From Bacteroidales bacterium (GTDB lineage Bacteria > Bacteroidota > Bacteroidia > Bacteroidales > UBA10428), in contig JAFGIP010000117.1 in assembly GCA_016929525.1 (NCBI GenBank), positions 62,001-126,000 of the forward strand: DNA of 64,000 nucleotides, written 5' to 3'. Under the pieces are notes generated by a model. It was not told the origin of the DNA. It saw nothing but the letters and a program-made list of their open reading frames with translations, and did not search any database. Below, one piece after another: positions 39,384 to 46,317 of the stretch (the first letter of the stretch is position 1; every line of letters begins with the position of its first letter). Position numbers and translations under genes: made by a program.

Positions 39384-40178
39384 TTACTGAGAAGAATTAT
39401 TGTTCATTGTATAGATTAAATTAATTGCCAGTAATGTTGTAGATAATGTTGACAGTATAAGTGAAATTGGTGTTGAGATATCTCTCCATTTAACAGAGCT
39501 TCTGGGTTTTACATATATTACATCATCTGGTTCCAGAAAATAATAATTACTGAAAATCAATGCATCTGAGGTTAGGTCAATGATATTTTTCTGGATTTTA
39601 CCATCTTTCTGTCTTAACAAATAAACTTCTTTTCTGTTCCCGTGTACGGTCATATCTCCGGCCATGCTTAATGCTTCAAAAAGGTTAATATGTTTTTTAG
39701 AGTAAGTAAAATTACCCGGAGTCTGCACTTCACCAATAACCGTTACTTTTTTATAAGCATACTTTACTATGACGGTAGGTTGATTAAAAAAATCTGCAAG
39801 CTGAGTTTCCATTTTAGATCTAAGCTCTTCTAAAGTTTCACCTTCAACATGTAAAGTCCCTAAAATGGGAAAGTAAATATTACCGGTGTCGTTTACCGTA
39901 TAGCTTACCAGTGAAAGTGCCAGTTCATTATTGAATGCAGTTCGTGCATAGTCACTTTGAGTATCGAAAAAATTAAATGAAATATCATCGAAGCTCGATA
40001 CTTTTATATACAGTTCATCATTTGGTTTGATAACATCGGGCACTGTTGACTGCAGTTCATAGAGCTTTTGTTCTGTTATCGGGTCTTGCAGGTATTCTAA
40101 TTTATTTTGGGGAATACACCCTGCTATCAGGGATAATACTGTTAGAACAAATATTAAACGAAAAATGTTGATTTTCAT
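39384..40178 (-). CDS. Outer-membrane polysaccharide export lipoprotein (Wza-like)
   Basis: A 264-residue Poly_export/SLBB protein. The lipoprotein signal ends LTVLSLIAGCIPQNKLEYLQ, with Cys as the lipidated residue. The export domain has IKPNDELYIKVSSFDD and YTVNDTGNIYFPILGTLHVE, then SLBB (VTVIGEVQTPGNFTYSKKHI). A C-terminal hydrophobic helix (ISLILSTLSTTLLAINLIY) is typical of the shorter Bacteroidota exporters. It is the first gene of the EPS assembly operon, preceded by a 243-bp spacer. Confidence 0.92.
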   Translation of the reverse strand: MKINIFRLIFVLTVLSLIAGCIPQNKLEYLQDPITEQKLYELQSTVPDVIKPNDELYIKVSSFDDISFNFFDTQSDYARTAFNNELALSLVSYTVNDTGNIYFPILGTLHVEGETLEELRSKMETQLADFFNQPTVIVKYAYKKVTVIGEVQTPGNFTYSKKHINLFEALSMAGDMTVHGNRKEVYLLRQKDGKIQKNIIDLTSDALIFSNYYFLEPDDVIYVKPRSSVKWRDISTPISLILSTLSTTLLAINLIYTMNNNSSQ

Positions 40179-40421
40179 AGAGTGTACGGATATTGGGTAT
40201 CAGAAATGTAAAAATAAACTATTGACCAAATAAATGTTACAATATTGTAATGGATTTTGATAGAATACACTTTTGTTACAGGTAAAGTTGTTCTAATACC
40301 GGTTTAAAGAAATCAATATTGCATTATTAATAATCTGGTATATATAGTAAATAACAACATAAATTAAAATAAGGTACATTTCAATTCATATATTACCTCT
40401 CCGGAATTTATTGCTCTGATT
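40179..40421. other. 243-bp spacer upstream of the EPS assembly operon
   Basis: Lies between the LTA-synthase-like stop and the exporter start, both on the minus strand, and should contain the main EPS promoter. I searched for TTG-N19-21-TAnnTTTG on the minus strand and found no exact match. The nearest is TTATTTGG about 40231, which lacks the two-base spacing. An alternative sigma factor or an activator-dependent promoter is possible. Confidence 0.35.
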
Positions 40422-42275
40422 TTACTTTTCTATTTTGTTTTTAGTTAATGGTGATCTTAAAATGCTGTTGTAAACCTTTTGATAAAAGGCTATTACTGAC
40501 AGACTGTCCTTTGGTGTCATTGTACCTTTATTAACAGTAAAACTCTTTGTGGTAAGATAATAATTATATATCAGTGAATCGGATACGAAGCCAACACCAT
40601 TATTGAAGGCAAAAACCGTTTTGTCAGGAACAAATTCAGCAAGAATATTTTTACTGAAAATAAATTCGTCACAATTAATATTCAGTTGCGGAAGTAAAGT
40701 GGCAGCCAGATCCGTTTGATTACAGTATGTTGAAATTATTGTATCAGACAGGGTTAATGCACCCCCGTACCATATCATCGGAATATGAAATTTTCCGGGA
40801 TCATCATACTTCAAATCCCCCGGTAACTTTGATCCGTGATCTGCAATGAATATGACCAGGGTGTTTTTTAATATTCCCATAGTTTTCAGAGAGTCAATAA
40901 ATCTTCCGATATGGAGGTCTGTATAATGTACCGAATTGCAAAATTTCGCTTCTTCATTATTCCCTTCAACTAAAGGAATTACAGGACTATCATACGGAGT
41001 ATGACTGCTTAGTGTGAAGAGTGTTATAAAGAAAGGGGGGCGGATATTTTTAATATCGTGAGCTACCCTTTGAAGCAGGAATTCATCCGGTACTCCCCAG
41101 TTAATTGACCTCTGATCAGATGGAAAATCTTTCTCTTCAATAATGTGTTCAATACCTGCATTGATCAGGTAAGATTTATAATTAGCAAATTCGATATTTC
41201 CTCCATAGTAGAAGTAAGTGCTATAATCATTACTTCTTAGTTTCTTTGGGATAGCAGGAATATGTTCTGTTTTATCTGAATACTTGATCAGTGAGGATGT
41301 CGGTTGGGAAGGGAATCCGCCCATTGTGGCCAGCATGCCTTTATCCGTACGGTCGCCGCTTGCATACATGTTGGAAAAAAGTATACCGTCTTTTGCAAGT
41401 TTATCAAGATTTGGTGTTAACTGTTTTGATTTGCCCAGGCAGCCTACTGTATTTGCTGTAAAACTTTCAAGGACAATAAGAATAATGTTTGGATCTTCAA
41501 TTTCCAATACCCTTTGATAAACAGATGAACTTTCAGTGAAATCAGAGGCATAACTATCTGCTTCTTTTTCAGAGATACCAGTAAAAGGATTCTGTTCTAT
41601 CTCCATATTCAATATTGAAAAACCAACATTCCATGGCAGATTTACTGAAGCATGATTAAGAAAACTTATTTCATTAAAGTAGGCTGAAGCAGTACTAACG
41701 GGACTTCCGCCTATACCTCCCCTGATGGGGATGATCATAAATCCAAGTATTAATAGTATAAGGGAGGAAGTCATTAGTTTTTTCTCTTCAACAAGAACAG
41801 TGTTCTTAAAAAGCCGGTTGAATAAGTATATAAAGAAAGTAAATAATGCTGTTCCGATAATGAAATGAAACAACAAATACCAATAGCTTACTGCTGAAAA
41901 AGCTTCATCAGGCTTGCTCAAATAAAGCAAGGGAGTGTAATCCATTCTGAATCCCCATTCGCGATATAACCCCAGGTCTGCTGCCGCAAGTATTGAAAAT
42001 AAAAAGATTATGATATAGGTATATATTCTTATTATCCTGAGAAACAGGACTGAATTGATAAATACTGAAATAAAAAGTATGATTAAAGGCATGAGCAACA
42101 GGTATCCGGAAGCAGAAATATCCAGCCTGAGTCCATGGAAGTATATTTCCCACCAATGTGAAAAAAGGGGAAAAGACTCACGCCAGAAATAAATCAGAAA
42201 AACAAACTTTAATACGAAGAAAAAGAATAACCAGTAGAGGAAATATTTCGTCAGATAGATAATTCTTGAAAGCAT
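40422..42275 (-). CDS. LTA-synthase-family phosphoglycerol transferase
   Basis: A 617-residue inner-membrane protein with five N-terminal helices and a large periplasmic alkaline-phosphatase-superfamily domain. Catalytic elements visible: NIILIVLESFTANTVG (metal-binding Glu), YASGDRTDKGMLATMGG (nucleophile Thr310), FIADHGSKLPG (metal-binding Asp/His) and KFHIPMIWYGG. Family members transfer phosphoglycerol or phosphoethanolamine to glycans. Gram-negative versions decorate periplasmic glucans, capsule or lipid A. It has its own promoter and sits just upstream of the exporter gene, so decoration of the EPS is plausible but unproven. Confidence 0.85.
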   Translation of the reverse strand: MLSRIIYLTKYFLYWLFFFFVLKFVFLIYFWRESFPLFSHWWEIYFHGLRLDISASGYLLLMPLIILFISVFINSVLFLRIIRIYTYIIIFLFSILAAADLGLYREWGFRMDYTPLLYLSKPDEAFSAVSYWYLLFHFIIGTALFTFFIYLFNRLFKNTVLVEEKKLMTSSLILLILGFMIIPIRGGIGGSPVSTASAYFNEISFLNHASVNLPWNVGFSILNMEIEQNPFTGISEKEADSYASDFTESSSVYQRVLEIEDPNIILIVLESFTANTVGCLGKSKQLTPNLDKLAKDGILFSNMYASGDRTDKGMLATMGGFPSQPTSSLIKYSDKTEHIPAIPKKLRSNDYSTYFYYGGNIEFANYKSYLINAGIEHIIEEKDFPSDQRSINWGVPDEFLLQRVAHDIKNIRPPFFITLFTLSSHTPYDSPVIPLVEGNNEEAKFCNSVHYTDLHIGRFIDSLKTMGILKNTLVIFIADHGSKLPGDLKYDDPGKFHIPMIWYGGALTLSDTIISTYCNQTDLAATLLPQLNINCDEFIFSKNILAEFVPDKTVFAFNNGVGFVSDSLIYNYYLTTKSFTVNKGTMTPKDSLSVIAFYQKVYNSILRSPLTKNKIEK

Positions 42276-42309
42276 TATTAATGTATAAGCTTTTTGTAAT
42301 ATAAAAATT

Positions 42310-42340
42310 CAAATTTAAACACACCGCGTGTTCTTCGCAA
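42310..42340 (-). promoter_or_regulatory. Bacteroidota-type promoter of the LTA-synthase-like gene
   Basis: On the minus strand TTG (42340-42338), 20 nt, then TAAATTTG (42317-42310): an exact fit to the TTG-N20-TAnnTTTG pattern, the same spacing as the promoter at 5311. Predicted start near 42304 gives a 28-nt leader to the ATG at 42275. Confidence 0.7.
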
Positions 42341-42462
42341 GTTAAATTTCCAGACAGGATGAAGTTATGTGGTAAACCGAGCAGCACCATTACGTTCGTA
42401 TTTGTGGGAAAATACGTATCTGTTATATAGTACTTTGTCTGGCTCTACTGTGATTAAATAAA

Positions 42463-42487
42463 AACGCTGCACAAAAAGGGCAGCGTT
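42463..42487 (-). terminator. Rho-independent terminator of the THX-like gene
   Basis: Read on the minus strand, an 8-bp GC-rich stem (AACGCTGC/GCAGCGTT) with a 9-nt loop is followed by TTTTTATTT. It lies 35 bp after the stop of the gene at 42522. Confidence 0.8.
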
Positions 42488-42521
42488 TGCAGGCAATTTT
42501 TATATTTTCATCAGAAGATTT

Positions 42522-43058
42522 TTATTCCCCGGGTTTATCTTCTTCAGATTTAGGTTCATTTTTTTTAGTTTCCGCTGTTTTCTTTTCAGCTACTTTTTTT
42601 TCTGCCTTCTTTTCTTGCTTCGGAGCAGCTTTTTCGTCTTTCTTATCTTCTTTTTTATCTGTTTTGGCCTTTGGTTCTGCTTTTTCCTTTATCTCTTTGA
42701 CTGTCTGCTTTTGTTCTTTGGTTTCCTTTTCTTCTTTAACCCTATCAACAGCAGTTTCTTCTTTTCCCCTTTCTTTCTTATCTTCTTTAGCAGCTTTTTT
42801 TTCTATTTCCTTTTCTTCTTTTTCTATTACTTCCTCAGCAACTTCTTCTATTTTTTCTTTTACTTCCTCAACAACAGCTTTTGGAGATTCAGTCTCTTTC
42901 TTTTCTTTCAGGATTTCTTTTGTTGCTTTTGTTTTTTTTACGGCATCCTTTGCTGATTTACCATCAGTTTGTGCTTTTCTCTTTTTTCTGGGGCGTAATA
43001 TACCATAAGATCCTTTAATAATTTTACCTCTTTTAGTCTTTTTATCGCCTTTTCCCAT
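42522..43058 (-). CDS. THX-type 30S ribosomal protein with long charged extension
   Basis: A 178-residue highly basic/acidic protein. Residues 1-30 (MGKGDKKTKRGKIIKGSYGI, LRPRKKRKAQ) match the entire 30S ribosomal protein THX family, a small basic subunit component usually under about 60 residues in Bacteroidota. Here it is followed by about 145 residues of Lys/Glu/Ala-rich low-complexity sequence (EKEEKEIEKKAAKEDKKERG). The Lys/Glu periodicity predicts a long single helix or coiled coil. The first 30 residues would bind in the 30S subunit; the extension would protrude. It has its own terminator and a -7-like element, so it is a monocistronic gene. Confidence 0.75.
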   Translation of the reverse strand: MGKGDKKTKRGKIIKGSYGILRPRKKRKAQTDGKSAKDAVKKTKATKEILKEKKETESPKAVVEEVKEKIEEVAEEVIEKEEKEIEKKAAKEDKKERGKEETAVDRVKEEKETKEQKQTVKEIKEKAEPKAKTDKKEDKKDEKAAPKQEKKAEKKVAEKKTAETKKNEPKSEEDKPGE

Positions 43059-43083
43059 TTTATTGAGTTTATAGATTAGGCCG

Positions 43084-43091
43084 CAAAAATA
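43084..43091 (-). promoter_or_regulatory. Candidate -7 element of the THX-like gene
   Basis: On the minus strand TATTTTTG fits TAnnTTTG 26 nt before the ATG at 43058, a plausible leader length. No TTG is seen at the expected upstream distance, so confidence is limited. Confidence 0.35.
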
Positions 43092-43245
43092 GTAAACATT
43101 TTGAATTATGGAGATATAATTATTTTTGGTTTAACATTAATTATTACATATAAATAAAAATAAAAAGGATCATTAAATTATTTTAGTTCAAAAATTATAT
43201 GATATAAATGTAAGTCTTGATTAATCGCTATCTAATAAAAAAATA

Positions 43246-43929
43246 TTGAAAAAACATAATAATAATAATAAATCAATCCTGAAATTCAATCATATAATTT
43301 TCGATCTTGACGGTACGATTAGTGATCCAACGATTGGTATCAGAAATTCACTTGAGTATTCTGTAAGGAAAATGGGGATTAATTTTGATATCTCCTCTCG
43401 TTTTAATGAATTCATCGGGCCTCCTTTGCATATTGGAATTGGAAGTATTATGGGGCTGTCAGAAAATGATACTGAAAAGGCGGTTAAATATTTTCGTGAG
43501 TATTATGCTAAGGCCGGATTATATGAAAATATAACCTATCCGGGAATAAAAGAACTGTTTGACAAACTAAAAGAAAGAAAGGCCGAAATATACATTGCGA
43601 CATCAAAATATGAAAAGTATGCTCTTAAGGTAATTGATAATCATGGGCTTTCAGAACACATAACATTTTTAGCCGGAGCCGATTACAAGGGTTCGGGTGC
43701 TGAAAAAGAATCTTTGATTAAACGAGTAATAGATAAAATAATTGATGAAGACAGAAAAAATATAGTAATGATTGGTGATCGCAGTTTTGATATTCTTGCC
43801 GCTAAAAGAATGCAAATATCTGCAGTTGCAGTTTTATACGGATTCGGAACTGAGGAAGAGTTAAGTGAGGCAGGGGCAGATTATATAGTGAGAAACGTCC
43901 AGGAACTTTCTGATTTACTTATAAGTTAA
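43246..43929 (+). CDS. HAD-superfamily phosphatase (phosphoglycolate-phosphatase-like)
   Basis: A 227-residue HAD hydrolase with nucleophile motif HIIFDLDGTISDPTIG, motif II YIATSKYEKYA, and motif IV VMIGDRSFDILAAKRM, with the helical cap between motifs I and II as in Gph/PpaX-like enzymes. The start must be a non-ATG codon: TTG at 43246 is the only canonical alternative between the upstream in-frame stop (43222) and the DLDGT motif. The substrate is a small phosphate ester, not predictable. It is alone on the plus strand between the THX-like gene and the DUF4421 gene. Confidence 0.85.
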   Translation: MKKHNNNNKSILKFNHIIFDLDGTISDPTIGIRNSLEYSVRKMGINFDISSRFNEFIGPPLHIGIGSIMGLSENDTEKAVKYFREYYAKAGLYENITYPGIKELFDKLKERKAEIYIATSKYEKYALKVIDNHGLSEHITFLAGADYKGSGAEKESLIKRVIDKIIDEDRKNIVMIGDRSFDILAAKRMQISAVAVLYGFGTEEELSEAGADYIVRNVQELSDLLIS

Positions 43930-44047
43930 GTAAAAACCGATATATGTTCTTTTAGCCTGTGTTAAAAGTTAACAATATGCGTCTTTTCCCCCTAATTATT
44001 TAAATATCATTTTATAACTTGGTATTCTACCATTTTTTTAAAATTGT

Positions 44048-45058
44048 ATGCGCCGGCTTTTCTTTTTGTTTATTTATATTCTGACTTTTATTCAAATATC
44101 AGCAAAGAATGAGGATTCAACGGATGTAATCAATAACATTTATTTCGAATCACTAAAGGATAAGCTTACCATTTATATCTATGGTATTTCAAAGTTCAAT
44201 GATTTTCAACTTAAAAACACAGACAGAAATGATATTATAAAATATTCCCCAAATTCGAATCTGAACCTGGGCCTTGGTTTTAATTATCGCTGGGTGGGCA
44301 TTGGTGCAGCTTTTAATTTTAAATTCATAAATAACGATAACGAAATCTATGGTGAAACTTCAAGTATGGATCTGCAACTGGACTTATATAGCAGGAGAGT
44401 ACTTTTTACGGGAAGCATGCAATATTATAAAGGCTTTTACTGGAAAAATGTTGACGAATATTATTCCGACTGGAGTATTGAAGACTCTGTAATTATAAGA
44501 CCTGATATTTCAACATTTACTTTCAGTACAAGTGCTATATACACATTCAATAACGATAAATTTTCATTTAAAGCGGCTTTTGCAAACAATGAATGGCAGA
44601 AAAAGAGTGCAGGTTCATGGCTGGCAGGTTCGTATTTCTCACTATACGGAGTTAATGCCGATTCAACTCTGGTACCTGATATTGCTATGTCTTCATATCC
44701 ACTTTATGATAGTCTTGCAGCTCTCTATTCCTATTCAATTGGCGGGTCTTTTGGTTATGCTTATTCTCTTGTTATCAAGGAACATTTCTTTATAAGCGCA
44801 GCGTTAATGCTGGGGATATCTGTTCAGACTTACAAAGCACAGGATATTAATGCAACCATTCTTGATTCTGGTGTCAAACTCTCCACAAAATCACACTTCC
44901 GGTTTGCAATTGGTTTCAATAGTGAAAGAATGTATTATGGTATATCTGCTGTTGCAGACAGCTATCTGACTAAAAATGAAAAGCAGTCGGAACTCTCGTA
45001 CAATTTCGGAAAAATTCGTATTTTTTATGGATACCGCTTTAATGTTGGGGATAAATAA
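44048..45058 (+). CDS. DUF4421 outer-membrane protein
   Basis: A 336-residue exported beta-barrel-like protein of unknown function. A signal peptide (RRLFFLFIYILTFIQISA) is followed by NLNLGLGFNYRWVGIGAAFN, the DUF4421 signature block, and alternating aromatic/hydrophobic strands to the C-terminal GKIRIFYGYRFNVG, whose last residues fit a barrel end. DUF4421 members are common in Bacteroidota and may be outer-membrane proteins, role unknown. A bidirectional terminator follows. Confidence 0.75.
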   Translation: MRRLFFLFIYILTFIQISAKNEDSTDVINNIYFESLKDKLTIYIYGISKFNDFQLKNTDRNDIIKYSPNSNLNLGLGFNYRWVGIGAAFNFKFINNDNEIYGETSSMDLQLDLYSRRVLFTGSMQYYKGFYWKNVDEYYSDWSIEDSVIIRPDISTFTFSTSAIYTFNNDKFSFKAAFANNEWQKKSAGSWLAGSYFSLYGVNADSTLVPDIAMSSYPLYDSLAALYSYSIGGSFGYAYSLVIKEHFFISAALMLGISVQTYKAQDINATILDSGVKLSTKSHFRFAIGFNSERMYYGISAVADSYLTKNEKQSELSYNFGKIRIFYGYRFNVGDK

Positions 45059-45105
45059 AAGTTTGTAGGAATTATTATCTGCGACATATTAAATAGTAAT
45101 AATAA

Positions 45106-45147
45106 AGAAAGCTTGCAGGTAAGGAAAGAAGTGCAAGCTTTCTGTTT
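45106..45147. terminator. Bidirectional terminator between DUF4421 and kdsA
   Basis: A perfect 12-bp inverted repeat (AGAAAGCTTGCA 45106-45117 / TGCAAGCTTTCT 45132-45143) with a 14-nt loop, followed by GTTTT on plus and TTTATT on minus. It separates convergent genes and should act on both. Confidence 0.8.
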
Positions 45148-45273
45148 TATGGGTCAAATCGTTAGGGCTAATGGGCAATAAATATAGCTATTTCAATTTA
45201 TTTTCCAAGCTTTCATTGAAAAAATCTTAGAATTATTTTTACTGATTATTTAAAACAGGAATCAATATAATGA

Positions 45274-46089
45274 TCATAAATCATTAACAGTCAGTTTGAT
45301 CTTGGTTAGTTTTTCCAGTAGTGATCCGACTTTATTTAATTGCAGCATATTTGCCCCATCAGATTTTGCTTTTGAGGGTTGGGGGTGTGTTTCCATGAAA
45401 ATACCATCAACACCTACTGAAATACCTGCCCGGGCAATGGTTTCAATCAGATCGGGTATGCCTCCTGAAACTCCTTCCGGTTGATTTGGCTGCTGAAGCG
45501 AGTGTGTAATATCCAATATAACAGGAAAACCGAACTTTTGCATCTGGATGATTCCCCTGTAATCAACAATAAGATCACCATATCCGAACATTGTACCTCT
45601 TTCGGTAAGCATCACCTGGCTGTTCCCGCTTGAGGTTATTTTTTCAACGGCAAATTTCATCGATTGTGGTGCAAGGAATTGTCCTTTTTTAATATTTATT
45701 ATTTTGCCTGTTCTGGCTGCTGCAATAAGCAAATCAGTCTGCCTGCATAAAAAGGCCGGTATTTGTATAATATCAACATGCTTTGCAGCAATTTCCGCCT
45801 CGTTTGCTGCGTGAATATCAGTCACAACATGTATGCTCAATTCTTTTCTTATATCTGAAAGGATCTGCAGAGCTTTGGTATCTCCAATACCTGAAAATGA
45901 ATCACCTTTTGATCTGTTTGCTTTTCTGTAAGAAGCTTTGAAAACGAATGGAATGTTCAGTTTGTTGGTTATTTCTTTCAAATGCTCAGCGATTTCAAAG
46001 CATATATCCCTGCTTTCTACAACACAGGGACCTGCAAGCAGGAAAAAGTTTTTTGATTTGGTTAAATAGTCTGTTGATATTGTATTCAT
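45274..46089 (-). CDS. kdsA: 3-deoxy-8-phosphooctulonate (KDO-8-P) synthase
   Basis: A 271-residue enzyme making KDO-8-phosphate from arabinose-5-phosphate and PEP, for lipopolysaccharide core synthesis. Family motifs: LLAGPCVVESRDICFEIAEH, VFKASYRKANRSKGDSFSG, VTDIHAANEAEIAAKHVDII, MLTERGTMFGYGDLIVDYRG, LDITHSLQQP and GVDGIFMETHPQP. The size is that of E. coli KdsA (284). Separate from the EPS operon; no kdsB or kdsD is adjacent. Confidence 0.95.
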   Translation of the reverse strand: MNTISTDYLTKSKNFFLLAGPCVVESRDICFEIAEHLKEITNKLNIPFVFKASYRKANRSKGDSFSGIGDTKALQILSDIRKELSIHVVTDIHAANEAEIAAKHVDIIQIPAFLCRQTDLLIAAARTGKIINIKKGQFLAPQSMKFAVEKITSSGNSQVMLTERGTMFGYGDLIVDYRGIIQMQKFGFPVILDITHSLQQPNQPEGVSGGIPDLIETIARAGISVGVDGIFMETHPQPSKAKSDGANMLQLNKVGSLLEKLTKIKLTVNDL

Positions 46090-46317
46090 TTATTTTTTTA
46101 TAAGATAATTTGACATTGTAAAATTCAATGTAATTCACCTAATATAACAATATTATCAAGATTTTATTTTTATAGATATAAAACATACAAAGATAATGAG
46201 TTAAGAAATGTTCTAAATAAACATTAAAGAGAGCACTTAAGCAATTTTTTATTTGCAAGTGATTTCTTGAAATTATTTATTTGCAAAGCGAAATAAATCT
46301 TAGTTAATCCTAATTAT

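Noticed and set aside
42487..43008. Plus-strand frames of 173 and 113 residues rich in Phe/Ser
   Set aside because: They are antisense shadows of the Lys/Glu-rich codons of the THX-like gene; the composition (F/S runs) has no protein-like pattern.
43059..43245. Riboswitch or other RNA before the HAD gene
   Set aside because: The 187-bp spacer is A/T-rich with no stable stem by eye.
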